From Rhizobium viscosum (GTDB lineage: Bacteria; Pseudomonadota; Alphaproteobacteria; Rhizobiales; Rhizobiaceae): 64,000 bases of DNA. The notes below the pieces were generated by a model that was not told the DNA's origin, ran no database searches, and saw only the letters and a program-made list of their open reading frames with translations. The stretch is from NCBI RefSeq assembly GCF_014873945.1, contig NZ_JADBEC010000001.1, forward strand, positions 62,001 through 126,000, written 5' to 3'. A program made the translations under genes and the position numbers. Shown here in pieces: positions 8,815-20,158 of this stretch; positions within the stretch are counted from its first letter, which is position 1; the number at the start of each line of letters is the position of its first letter.

Positions 8815-9456
8815 TCAGAGACCCAGCATCATCCGCACGATGGGCTCAAGGCCGCGACCGAGCGCACGCGTATTCTCCGCATCGAGGTGAATACCGTCGA
8901 TCGGCGTGGTCCTGGCGACGGAATTGCCGTCGAAGAAGCCGCAACCGAGTTCGTCGGCAAGGTCACGGTAAAGCGTCGGAAGCTTTGCCGATTCCTCGAT
9001 ACCACCGGGAAACGAAGCCGCGAAGGGCACATTGCCCGTCGCGCAGATTGCCGGCGGCGCCACGATCAGGATCTCCGGCCCGTCGAATTCGAAGGGCCAG
9101 GCATGATTGCGGATCAGCCGCACCAGACGGCCGATGCCCTGGCACGCTGCAAAAGCCGAGCCGGCGACGACCGGCTTCATATCGTTGGTGCCGAGCAGCA
9201 GGATGACGAGATCGAGCGGCGCGTGCGTCTGCAGAACGGTCGGCAGAATGCGTGCGCCGTTGCGATCGCAATCGGCAAGATGGTCGTCAAAGGCGGTCGT
9301 GCGGCCGTTCAGGCCTTCCGCGATGACGCGAGCCTCGCTTCCGAGCGTTGCCTGAAGCACGCTCGGCCAGCGGTTCTCATAGGCATGACGACCGATCGTG
9401 TCGGCGTCATAGCCCCAGGTCAGCGAGTCACCATAGCAAAGAACAGTCTTCGTCAT
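8815..9456 (-). CDS. SGNH/GDSL-family hydrolase (arylesterase-like)
   Basis: 213 residues. Block I is CYGDSLTWGYD near residue 7, with the nucleophilic Ser in GDS. Block III is LLGTNDMK near residue 87, and block V is DGIHLDAE near residue 188, with the catalytic Asp and His. No signal peptide is seen, so it is probably cytoplasmic. The natural substrate is unknown; relatives hydrolyse short acyl esters. A GGAGGG site precedes the ATG. It is inserted between pdhC and the GNAT gene with short spacing. Confidence 0.87.
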   Translation of the reverse strand: MTKTVLCYGDSLTWGYDADTIGRHAYENRWPSVLQATLGSEARVIAEGLNGRTTAFDDHLADCDRNGARILPTVLQTHAPLDLVILLLGTNDMKPVVAGSAFAACQGIGRLVRLIRNHAWPFEFDGPEILIVAPPAICATGNVPFAASFPGGIEESAKLPTLYRDLADELGCGFFDGNSVARTTPIDGIHLDAENTRALGRGLEPIVRMMLGL

Positions 9457-9477
9457 GTCCGCCCTCCCGCGTCCTGC

Positions 9478-10830
9478 TTAGACCAGCATGCCCATCGGAT
9501 TTTCGATGTAGCCCTTGAAGGCCTGCAGCAGCTCGGCGCCGAGAGCACCGTCAACGCAACGATGATCGGTCGAGAGCGTGACGGTCATGACGGTTGCAAT
9601 CGCCATTTCGCCGTTCTTGACGATGACGCGCTGCTCACCCGCGCCAACTGCGAGGATCGTCGCATGCGGCGGGTTGATGACGGCTGCGAAGTTCTTCACG
9701 CCCATCATGCCCATGTTGGAAACCGAGGTCGTGCCGCCCTGATATTCCTCGGGCTTCAGCTTGCGGTCCTTGGCACGCTTACCGAGATCGCGCATCTCGT
9801 TGGAGATGGTCGACAGCGTCTTTTCCTCAGCCTTGCGGACGATCGGGGTGATCAGGCCGCCGGGGATCGAGACAGCCACGCCGACATCGGCATGCTTGTG
9901 CTTGACCATGGCACTTTCGGTCCAGGAAACGTTGGCATCCGGAATGTCGCGCAGCGCCAAAGCCATGGCCTTGATGACCATGTCGTTGACGGAGAGCTTG
10001 TAGGCCGGAGCGCCGTCCTTGCGGGGAGCGGCGTCGTTCAGCTGGGCACGCAGCGCCATCAGCGCATCGAGTTCGCAATCGACCGACACGTAGAAGTGCG
10101 GAACGGTCTGCTTGGATTCGACGAGGCGGCGGGCGATCGTCTTGCGCATGCCGTCATGCGGCACGAGCTCGTAGGAGCCCTGTTCGAAGAGCTTGAGCAC
10201 GGCTTCGTCCGAAGCGCCCTTGGGAGCGGCAGCGGCCGGAGCCGGTGCCGCAGCCCGCGGGGCAGCCGCAGCGCCCGGGGCAGCCTTGGCTCCACCACCC
10301 ACAGCAGCAGCCTCGATATCGCTCTTGACGACGCGGCCATATGGACCGGTGCCGGCAACGGCGGAAATATCGATACCGGCTTCCTTGGCGAGGCGGCGGG
10401 CAAGCGGCGACGAGAAGGTGCGCGAGCCGTTCGAAGAGACTGCAGCCGGTGCCGGGGCAGCGGCCGGAGCCGACGGTGCCGGAGCAGGTGCGGCCTCAGC
10501 CTTTGTTTCGGCTTGAGCGGGAGCAGCGGCAGGCTTCGGAGCCGGAGCGGCAGAGCCGGCGCCGCTTGCAGCAGCGGCGACATCCTCGCCATCGACGGCG
10601 AGAACGGCGATCAGGGCATTGACCTTGACGCCTTCGCTACCGGCCGGAACGACGATCTTGGCAACCGTTCCTTCGTCAACGGCTTCGACTTCCATCGTCG
10701 CCTTGTCGGTTTCAATCTCGGCGATCACATCGCCGGACTTGACCTTATCGCCTTCCTTGACCAGCCACTTGGCCAGGTTGCCTTCTTCCATGGTCGGAGA
10801 GAGGGCGGGCATCGTGATATTGATCGGCAT
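9478..10830 (-). CDS. pdhC: Pyruvate dehydrogenase E2, dihydrolipoyllysine acetyltransferase
   Basis: Core of the PDH complex; transfers the acetyl group to CoA. 450 residues. Order: one lipoyl domain (residues 1-78, lipoylation site in the [11 protein letters not shown] stretch); an Ala/Pro-rich swinging linker; a peripheral-subunit-binding domain ([16 protein letters not shown] near 143-180); a second Ala/Pro linker; and a catalytic domain ending with the active-site [13 protein letters not shown] motif. One lipoyl domain is usual in alphaproteobacteria. The linkers make the DNA here highly repetitive. LipA, encoded nearby, supplies the cofactor. Confidence 0.96.
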   Translation of the reverse strand: MPINITMPALSPTMEEGNLAKWLVKEGDKVKSGDVIAEIETDKATMEVEAVDEGTVAKIVVPAGSEGVKVNALIAVLAVDGEDVAAAASGAGSAAPAPKPAAAPAQAETKAEAAPAPAPSAPAAAPAPAAVSSNGSRTFSSPLARRLAKEAGIDISAVAGTGPYGRVVKSDIEAAAVGGGAKAAPGAAAAPRAAAPAPAAAAPKGASDEAVLKLFEQGSYELVPHDGMRKTIARRLVESKQTVPHFYVSVDCELDALMALRAQLNDAAPRKDGAPAYKLSVNDMVIKAMALALRDIPDANVSWTESAMVKHKHADVGVAVSIPGGLITPIVRKAEEKTLSTISNEMRDLGKRAKDRKLKPEEYQGGTTSVSNMGMMGVKNFAAVINPPHATILAVGAGEQRVIVKNGEMAIATVMTVTLSTDHRCVDGALGAELLQAFKGYIENPMGMLV

Positions 10831-10845
10831 CGAAAGGCCCTCCCC

Positions 10846-12237
<1,392 letters not shown>

Positions 12238-12252
12238 GGGTTCCCTCCCCGA

Positions 12253-13317
12253 TTAGAGCAGAATGTCGGTGTAGAGTTCGGATGCATCCGGCTCCGGATC
12301 GGCCTGGGCGAAATCGGCGCTGTCGGCGACGATATCGCGGACTTCCTTGTCGATCGCCTTCAGATCGTCCTCGGTTGCCCAGCCCTTTTCCATCACGCGC
12401 AGACGGACCTGCTCGATCGGGTCCTGCTCGGAGCGCATCTTCTGCACTTCTTCCTTGGTGCGGTACTTCGCCGGATCCGACATGGAGTGGCCGCGATAGC
12501 GATAGGTCAGCATTTCAAGGATGATCGGGCCCTTGCCCGAGCGGCAGTGTTCAAGCGCTTCATCGGCAGCGGCCTTGACGGCGCGAACATCCATGCCGTC
12601 CACCTGCATGCCGGGAATGCCGAAGCCGGAACCGCGGAGCGAATAGTTCGACTGCGCAGTAGCGCGAGCCGTCGAGGTGCCCATGGCGTAGCGGTTGTTT
12701 TCGACGATGTAGATGATCGGCAGCTTCCAGAGGGCAGCCATGTTGAAGCTCTCGTAGACCTGGCCCTGGTTGGCAGCGCCGTCACCGAAATAGGCGATCG
12801 AGACGCTGTCATTGCCGCGGTAGCGGTTGGCGAAGGCGAGACCGGTGCCGAGCGACACCTGGGCGCCGACGATGCCGTGGCCGCCGTAGAAATGCTTTTC
12901 CTTGGAGAACATATGCATCGAACCGCCCTTCCCGTGGGAATAACCGTTACGACGCCCGGTCAGCTCAGCCATGACGCCGCGGGCTTCCATGCCGGTAGCC
13001 AGCATGTGACCGTGGTCGCGATAGGCGGTAATGACCTGATCACCTTCCTTCTGCGCCATCTGCATGCCGACGACGACAGCTTCCTGGCCGATGTAAAGGT
13101 GACAGAAACCACCGATGAAGCCCATACCATAAAGCTGGCCCGCCTTTTCCTCGAAACGGCGGATGAGCAGCATCTCACGATAGGCCTTCAGCTCCTCGTC
13201 GCGATCGAAATCGGCAATGGGACCGCCATTCGACGCCTTGGCCGCGGACGATGCCTTGGCTGCGGATTTCGCACTGTTTTTGCGGCTGGAAACGGTCGCG
13301 GTTTTGCGCAACGCCAT
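12253..13317 (-). CDS. pdhA: Pyruvate dehydrogenase E1 alpha subunit
   Basis: Thiamine-diphosphate-binding half of E1, which decarboxylates pyruvate. 354 residues. The N-terminal 30 residues are a Lys/Ser/Ala-rich low-complexity tail before the folded domain at DEELKAYREMLLIRRFEEKA. The ThDP motif GDGAANQGQVYES runs to the conserved Asn pair, and phosphorylation-loop-like YRYRGHSMSDPAKYR is present near residue 275. First gene of the pdh operon; a promoter and a hairpin overlapping the ribosome binding site lie just upstream. Confidence 0.97.
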   Translation of the reverse strand: MALRKTATVSSRKNSAKSAAKASSAAKASNGGPIADFDRDEELKAYREMLLIRRFEEKAGQLYGMGFIGGFCHLYIGQEAVVVGMQMAQKEGDQVITAYRDHGHMLATGMEARGVMAELTGRRNGYSHGKGGSMHMFSKEKHFYGGHGIVGAQVSLGTGLAFANRYRGNDSVSIAYFGDGAANQGQVYESFNMAALWKLPIIYIVENNRYAMGTSTARATAQSNYSLRGSGFGIPGMQVDGMDVRAVKAAADEALEHCRSGKGPIILEMLTYRYRGHSMSDPAKYRTKEEVQKMRSEQDPIEQVRLRVMEKGWATEDDLKAIDKEVRDIVADSADFAQADPEPDASELYTDILL

Positions 13318-13324
13318 TCAACCC

Positions 13325-13368
13325 TCCCTATGGGTTTATCGGTTCTCAGGTGGCGCGTACCATAGGGA
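13325..13368 (-). promoter_or_regulatory. Hairpin that can mask the pdhA ribosome binding site
   Basis: Perfect 9-bp arms, TCCCTATGG and CCATAGGGA on the transcript (13360-13368 and 13325-13333), are separated by 26 nt. The downstream arm runs into the GGGAGGG Shine-Dalgarno sequence of pdhA, so pairing would hide part of it. It lies within the short leader expected from the promoter at 13392-13420. The pairing is visible; a role in translation control is inferred. Confidence 0.45.
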
Positions 13369-13391
13369 AGAAAAATGACCACAGCAATGCC

Positions 13392-13420
13392 ATAATTGCA
13401 TGGCTCATATTCGCAGACAA
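13392..13420 (-). promoter_or_regulatory. Predicted sigma-70-type promoter of the pdh operon
   Basis: TTGTCT (-35, 13415-13420), a 17-nt spacer and AATTAT (-10, 13392-13397) on the minus strand. This gives a leader of about 65 nt before pdhA. Rhizobial promoters often have a CTTG-type -35 element, as here. Confidence 0.4.
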
Positions 13421-13463
13421 GTCATTGATAAGAAACAATAATTTCAAATTAACCCAAATCCGG

Positions 13464-13784
13464 TTAATTGCGATAATGGTTGTAGATTACAATCTCATCC
13501 GCGCGCGACATGTTGAGCTGATATCGTGCCTTTTCGTCGAGCATATCCTTGTCCAGCGAGCCGTCACTGAGGAGCGCCACCTGCGCTTCCAGATGCTCGC
13601 GCCTAGCCTTCAGCACTGCCAGTTCCTTTTCGCGCGCGACACGCTGGCGCTCGAACGCCTCCGTCGCACGCAGACCATAGTCACCGTGAATACAATGATA
13701 ACCGAAATAGGAGAGGAAGGCGACAGTCATGGCCGGAATGACGAAGCGACCGGTCTTTCTCTTCTTATGATGCTTTGTCCACAT
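13464..13784 (-). CDS. ftsB: Septum formation initiator, FtsB/DivIC family
   Basis: Small bitopic division protein: a basic N-terminus (WTKHHKKRKTGRF), one membrane segment (about residues 12-28), then a coiled coil (RVAREKELAVLKARREHLEA), ending with the LDKDMLDEKARYQLNMS block typical of the family. The start is placed at MWTKHHKK (106 residues); an upstream ATG in frame at 13814 is possible because neither has a strong ribosome binding site. Position between eno and pdhA is the usual one in rhizobia. It should act with FtsL and FtsQ in the divisome. Confidence 0.85.
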   Translation of the reverse strand: MWTKHHKKRKTGRFVIPAMTVAFLSYFGYHCIHGDYGLRATEAFERQRVAREKELAVLKARREHLEAQVALLSDGSLDKDMLDEKARYQLNMSRADEIVIYNHYRN

Positions 13785-13874
13785 ACACTCATGCTCTGAC
13801 GCATTACCAATCATTTCAACTTAACGCGCAGAGTTTAACCGTTCGTTGACTCTGAGCGATTCCGGAAGAGACTC

Positions 13875-13903
13875 AACAAAAAACCCGCGCCGGAGCGCGG
13901 GTT
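13875..13903 (-). terminator. Intrinsic terminator after eno
   Basis: Arms AACCCGCG and CGCGGGTT (13882-13889 and 13896-13903) with a 6-nt loop. On the minus strand the stem leads into a run of T. It lies 27 nt past the eno stop. Confidence 0.88.
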
Positions 13904-13929
13904 CCAAATGCCTGATTTCCAAGATCGTA

Positions 13930-15678
<1,749 letters not shown>

Positions 15679-17490
15679 ATGAAACTCAATATCGCACGCA
15701 GCCTTGCCATTTTCGGTGCCGTTGTCATCCTCGGACTGGTCACCTCCATCGGCTTGCAGAATTACGCATTCAACATGCTTCGTGTGAACGGCCTGATGTA
15801 TAAACAGATCATCTATGGCAAAGATCTCGTCGCCGATATTCTCCCACCGCCGCTCTATGTCATCGAACCCTATATGCTCGCGCTCGAAGCCGTCGAGCAG
15901 CCGGCTACGGCAACGGCCAATATCGAACGCATTCGAACGGTTCTGAAGTCGGCTTATGAGGACCGCCGCAAATATTGGTCCGAAACGCCGCTCAGCGCCG
16001 ATCTCAAACGCAAGCTTCTCGATGACGTTCTCGTCAAGGGCGACGCCTTCTGGCAAGTCATGGATGAGGAGGCGGTCCCTGCGATCCTCAAGGGCGACAA
16101 GGCCGCCGTCGAACCGGCGCTCCTCGAGCTTGCGACGAATTTTCATGTTCACGAAAAGGCCGTGAACGAACTCGTGGCGATGGCGAACGCCTTCCAAGCG
16201 GATGCCGAAAAACAGGCAGCAGAACAGACGGAACTGCTCTCCGCCGTCACGCTATCGGCCGCGGCACTTTCATTCGTGCTCATCGTTGCCGGGCTCTACA
16301 TGTTCCGTCGGCGCGCGATCGTGCCGCTATCGGCGATGCGCGACTACATGGCCGTCCTCGCGAGCGGCGACTATTCCCGCGAAGTTCCCTATGTCAGACG
16401 ATCCGACGAAATCGGAGAAATGGCGCGCGCAGTCACGGTCTTTCGCGAATCGGCAGAAGAACGGAACGCCATACGCGCGCATCAGGACGAGGAACGGCAG
16501 ACACAGATGCGCCGCGATGCCGAACTCGACGCATCGAAGAGCGCGGAGAATGCCACGCGCCAGGGCGTCATCGAAAGCCTGAGTGCCGGCTTGGAGCGTC
16601 TTTCACGCGGCGACCTGACCGTGCGTCTCGACGAGCAGTTCGCCAACACTTATGAGAAGCTTCGTGAGACCTTCAATACAAGCATCATCATTCTTTCCGA
16701 TGCCATGAAAGACATTTATGCCGCCACGAATACGGTCGGCGACAGTTCGCGCGAAATCGCGCTCAGCACCAATGATCTGGCACAGCGCACCGAGAGTCAG
16801 GCTACTTCACTCGAACAGGCGGCTTCGGCGCTGGATCAGATCACGGTCACGGTGAAAAACTCCTCGGAGCGGGCCCAGGAAGCCAATGCGATGATGTCGG
16901 CCACGAAGGAAAGTGCAACGCATTCCGCCAAGATCGTTTCCGAAGCGGTTACCGCTATGGAAAAGATCGAGGAATCTGCTGTCAGGATCGGCGATATCAT
17001 CAACGCCATCGATGAAATCGCGTTTCAGACCAATCTTTTGGCGCTCAATGCGGGTGTCGAAGCAGCACGTGCCGGAGACGCCGGGAAGGGTTTTGCCGTC
17101 GTCGCCCAGGAAGTCCGCGAGCTCGCCGGCCGGTCCGCCAATCTCGCCAAAGAAATCAAGCTTCTCGTCGAGACGTCGTCGCGACAGGTTTCCGCAGGCG
17201 TGGCACTTGTCAACCGTACCGGCGAGGCACTCGGCGATATCGACCGCCAGGTGCTGCAGGTGACGGCGCTGATCGAAGCGATCGTGCGCTCGTCTTCGGA
17301 ACAGTCGGTCGCGCTCGTCGAGGTCAATGCTGCCGTCAACCGTATGGATCAGGTGACACAGCAGAATGCGGCGATGGCCGAGGAGACGAATGCCGCCTGC
17401 CGAGAGCTCGGCAATGAAGCGTCCCATCTCGGGCGCCTGCTCTCCCGCTTCGCGCTTGAGGAAAGAACCCCGTCCCGCGCGGCAGCCTGA
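15679..17490 (+). CDS. Methyl-accepting chemotaxis protein
   Basis: 603 residues. An N-terminal membrane segment (about 6-26) is followed by a periplasmic ligand-binding domain of about 160 residues, a second membrane segment (about 190-212), two HAMP-like regions (about 213-265 and 290-340), and a signalling domain whose hairpin tip reads EIAFQTNLLALNAGVEAARAG. The C-terminus ends shortly after the methylation helices with no CheR-binding pentapeptide. The ligand is unknown. It is a single gene, converging on kdsA with 13 nt between stops; no che genes are in the window. Confidence 0.93.
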   Translation: MKLNIARSLAIFGAVVILGLVTSIGLQNYAFNMLRVNGLMYKQIIYGKDLVADILPPPLYVIEPYMLALEAVEQPATATANIERIRTVLKSAYEDRRKYWSETPLSADLKRKLLDDVLVKGDAFWQVMDEEAVPAILKGDKAAVEPALLELATNFHVHEKAVNELVAMANAFQADAEKQAAEQTELLSAVTLSAAALSFVLIVAGLYMFRRRAIVPLSAMRDYMAVLASGDYSREVPYVRRSDEIGEMARAVTVFRESAEERNAIRAHQDEERQTQMRRDAELDASKSAENATRQGVIESLSAGLERLSRGDLTVRLDEQFANTYEKLRETFNTSIIILSDAMKDIYAATNTVGDSSREIALSTNDLAQRTESQATSLEQAASALDQITVTVKNSSERAQEANAMMSATKESATHSAKIVSEAVTAMEKIEESAVRIGDIINAIDEIAFQTNLLALNAGVEAARAGDAGKGFAVVAQEVRELAGRSANLAKEIKLLVETSSRQVSAGVALVNRTGEALGDIDRQVLQVTALIEAIVRSSSEQSVALVEVNAAVNRMDQVTQQNAAMAEETNAACRELGNEASHLGRLLSRFALEERTPSRAAA

Positions 17491-17503
17491 TGCTGCCTGT
17501 CGT

Positions 17504-18352
17504 TCACGCGGCTTTGGCGACCGCGTCGAAGGCGAGAAGCTTCTCCAGAAGCCGCGGCATGTCCTTGAGATAGACCATGTTCGGTCCGTCGCAGGGCGCG
17601 TTGTCCGGATCCTGATGGGTTTCGATGAAGACACCAGCGACGCCGACAGCGACGGCCGCACGGGCCAGCGTCTCCACGAACTGCCGCTCGCCGCCGGAGG
17701 TTTCCCCCTGCCCGCCAGGCTGCTGGACTGAATGCGTGGCGTCGAAAATGACGGGGGCACCCGTTGCTGCCATGATCGGCAGGGAACGCATGTCGGAGAC
17801 CAGCGTATTGTAACCGAAGGACGCACCACGCTCGCAGAGCAGAATGTTCGGATTGCCGCTCTGGTTCAGCTTGCCGAGCACATTCTTCATGTCCCAAGGC
17901 GCCAGGAACTGGCCCTTCTTGACGTTGATGACGCGGCCGGTCTTGGCAGCCGCGACCAGGAGATCCGTCTGGCGAGACAGAAAGGCTGGTATCTGCAGGA
18001 TATCGACGACCTTACCCACTTCGGCGCATTGTTCTTCGTTGTGGATGTCGGTCAGAACCGGAATGCCGAGTTCTTTCTTGAGATCGGCGAAAACTTCCAG
18101 CCCCTTTTCAAGGCCGACACCGCGTTTGCTCGACAAGGAAGAACGGTTCGCCTTATCGAAAGAGGTCTTGTAGACGAGCCCGATGCCGAGCTTGGCGCAG
18201 AGTTCCTTCAATGTGCCGGCAACCATGAACGCATGGTCACGGCTTTCCATTTCGCAAGCGCCGGCAATCAGCGACAGGCGTGAAGCATTGGAGAAAGTGA
18301 CCTTGCCGACGCCTTCGCCGACCGTCACCACGGAGTTGGTAGTAGAGCTCAT
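17504..18352 (-). CDS. kdsA: 3-deoxy-8-phosphooctulonate synthase (Kdo-8-P synthase)
   Basis: Condenses phosphoenolpyruvate with arabinose 5-phosphate to make Kdo-8-phosphate for the LPS inner core. 282 residues, normal length. Motifs include [14 protein letters not shown] near residue 30, [14 protein letters not shown] near residue 63, and [11 protein letters not shown] near residue 205. Its start codon overlaps the stop of the upstream VOC-protein gene (ATGA). In many alphaproteobacteria kdsA lies near pyrG and eno; here it is near eno with a receptor gene between. Confidence 0.96.
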   Translation of the reverse strand: MSSTTNSVVTVGEGVGKVTFSNASRLSLIAGACEMESRDHAFMVAGTLKELCAKLGIGLVYKTSFDKANRSSLSSKRGVGLEKGLEVFADLKKELGIPVLTDIHNEEQCAEVGKVVDILQIPAFLSRQTDLLVAAAKTGRVINVKKGQFLAPWDMKNVLGKLNQSGNPNILLCERGASFGYNTLVSDMRSLPIMAATGAPVIFDATHSVQQPGGQGETSGGERQFVETLARAAVAVGVAGVFIETHQDPDNAPCDGPNMVYLKDMPRLLEKLLAFDAVAKAA

Positions 18353-19236
18353 GATGTTTCCTCAAAGGCGAAGAGCACGCCCTGGCCGGGCGCAGGCTTC
18401 ACCAGAATACGGTTGCCCTTGCGTGTATAGGTCACCCCGTTAGCAGCCAAATGCGCTTCTGTCACGGCCAGATCGCCGACAGCAAAGCGGATCGCCCGAC
18501 CGCGCAGACCACGATCGGTATCCGACGTGGCAAGATCGAAATAAGCCTCCAGCCCTTCCGGGGTCATCAGGCTGATCTTTGCGTTTCCGGTGGACACATC
18601 CAACCCGAAACTCGTGACATCAGCAGAAGCGGCTTTTGCCATCGAGCAAACGAACTCGCCGAAAGCTGTCGGCTCGGGGGCCGCGAGCACGATCTCTGCA
18701 ATGCCTGTGACACCATTGGCATGGGCCTCCAGCGTATTCCGGTTGGCAGGGAGAGGATTGATGCGCTCGACAGCGAAGAGAAAGAAATCCGGTGCCCGGA
18801 GGTCGCCAGCGAAGGCGAGCCGGAAGCCGGCAATATTCTCCGTGCCATCCGGCATTTTCACCGGGCGCTCGAACTGCAACACAGAACCGGCACTCACACT
18901 GTCTTTCACGAATCGAGCATGTTCGTGCTTTGCATCCGCCGTCGCGAAGGCAATCGCAGACAGTCCTTCGCTACCGCACCGGAAACGAAAAGCCTGATTG
19001 CGGGCGGTGAAGACATTGCCTTCGCGCGCTGTCTCCTCGCTCACTTCGACGCTCGCAACGCCTAGCGGCTCCAGATAGGTTTTGTCGGCGAAGAAAACGC
19101 AGGCATTTTCCGTCCCGAAGGGATGGCGGGCATCCGGCGCGACGGTGAAACCAAGTTTGCCCAGTCTTTCGCGGGCAAGGTCGATATCGGTAACCGGCAA
19201 AACGAGATGATCGATCGGAAGCGTGACTTGGCTCAT
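18349..19236 (-). CDS. VOC-family (glyoxalase-like) protein
   Basis: 295 residues. The N-terminal part ([23 protein letters not shown]) is a classic vicinal-oxygen-chelate betaalpha motif, with a second related module in the C-terminal half (residues from about 160). The family includes dioxygenases, glyoxalases and resistance proteins; the substrate cannot be told. The ATG for MSQVTLP is chosen because a GGAGGGG site lies 5 nt upstream. The open frame extends 7 codons further. The 4-nt overlap with kdsA indicates translational coupling. Confidence 0.83.
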   Translation of the reverse strand: MSQVTLPIDHLVLPVTDIDLARERLGKLGFTVAPDARHPFGTENACVFFADKTYLEPLGVASVEVSEETAREGNVFTARNQAFRFRCGSEGLSAIAFATADAKHEHARFVKDSVSAGSVLQFERPVKMPDGTENIAGFRLAFAGDLRAPDFFLFAVERINPLPANRNTLEAHANGVTGIAEIVLAAPEPTAFGEFVCSMAKAASADVTSFGLDVSTGNAKISLMTPEGLEAYFDLATSDTDRGLRGRAIRFAVGDLAVTEAHLAANGVTYTRKGNRILVKPAPGQGVLFAFEETS

Positions 19237-19371
19237 TAGGTCCCCTCCAGCAGTCACAAGGAGATGTGCTTCAGCAGGCGTTGCGAGACAAGGCCGGGAA
19301 GGCTTGGGGCCGAGAAAAATAAAATTCTCATCAGAATGAACAGAAGTTTTACGAAAATTTAGCTACTTGCG

Positions 19372-19386
19372 GAACACATATGGAAC
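19372..19386 (+). promoter_or_regulatory. LexA box (SOS operator), GAAC-N7-GAAC
   Basis: Direct repeat GAAC at 19372-19375 and 19383-19386, spaced by exactly 7 nt. This is the published alphaproteobacterial LexA recognition pattern (GTTC-N7-GTTC read from the other strand). It lies 46 nt before the lexA ATG, consistent with autorepression. Confidence 0.8.
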
Positions 19387-19432
19387 ATATAGTGTCCGTT
19401 CTGGATTTGTTTCAAGACTGGGGTTACACGCC

Positions 19433-20158
19433 ATGCTCACGCGCAAACAACAGGAACTCCTTCTTTTCATTCACGAAAGGATGAAGGAGTCAGGCGTTCC
19501 GCCGTCTTTCGACGAGATGAAGGATGCGCTGGATCTGGCCTCGAAATCCGGCATTCATCGGCTGATCACGGCGCTCGAAGAACGCGGCTTCATTCGCCGG
19601 CTTCCGAACCGGGCACGTGCGCTCGAAGTCATCAAACTGCCGGAAGCTTATAGCCCGAGCCTGCAGCCACGGCGTGGCTTTTCGCCGAGCGTCATCGAAG
19701 GCAGCCTTGGCAAGCCCCAGCCAGTAGCACCTCCCGCCTCGGCAAAGCCAGCACCTGCTGCAGACAACGGCAATTCGGTTTCCGTTCCTGTCATGGGCCG
19801 CATTGCCGCCGGTGTGCCGATCTCGGCAATCCAGAACAATACGCATGACATTACCGTTCCCACCGATATGCTCGGCTCCGGCGAACATTATGCGCTCGAA
19901 GTTCGCGGCGACTCGATGATCGAAGCCGGCATCTTCGATGGCGATACCGTCATCATCCGCAATGGCAGCACGGCTAACCCGGGCGATATCGTCGTCGCGC
20001 TCGTGGATGACGAGGAAGCAACGCTCAAGCGCTTCCGCCGCAAGGGCGCATCGATTGCGCTCGAGGCAGCAAACCCTGCCTATGAAACACGTATCTTCCC
20101 GCCGGATCGCGTCAAGGTTCAGGGAAAACTCGTCGGCCTCATTCGCCGCTATCACTGA
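19433..20158 (+). CDS. lexA: LexA repressor
   Basis: SOS regulator with a self-cleaving peptidase domain. 241 residues. Winged-helix DNA-binding domain at 1-65 ([20 protein letters not shown], then [12 protein letters not shown]). Linker rich in Pro/Ala at about 75-115. Cleavage site A126-G127 in GRIAAGVP, catalytic S161 in GDSMIEAG and K199 in EATLKRF. The ATG is chosen because it gives the canonical N-terminus; an in-frame TTG upstream would lie across the LexA box. The 3' end overlaps comEC by 20 nt on the opposite strand. Confidence 0.96.
   Translation: MLTRKQQELLLFIHERMKESGVPPSFDEMKDALDLASKSGIHRLITALEERGFIRRLPNRARALEVIKLPEAYSPSLQPRRGFSPSVIEGSLGKPQPVAPPASAKPAPAADNGNSVSVPVMGRIAAGVPISAIQNNTHDITVPTDMLGSGEHYALEVRGDSMIEAGIFDGDTVIIRNGSTANPGDIVVALVDDEEATLKRFRRKGASIALEAANPAYETRIFPPDRVKVQGKLVGLIRRYH

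Noticed and set aside
10193-10516. An Ala-rich repetitive block that might be a repeat array
   Set aside because: It is the Ala/Pro linker of PdhC; repetition is explained by coding.
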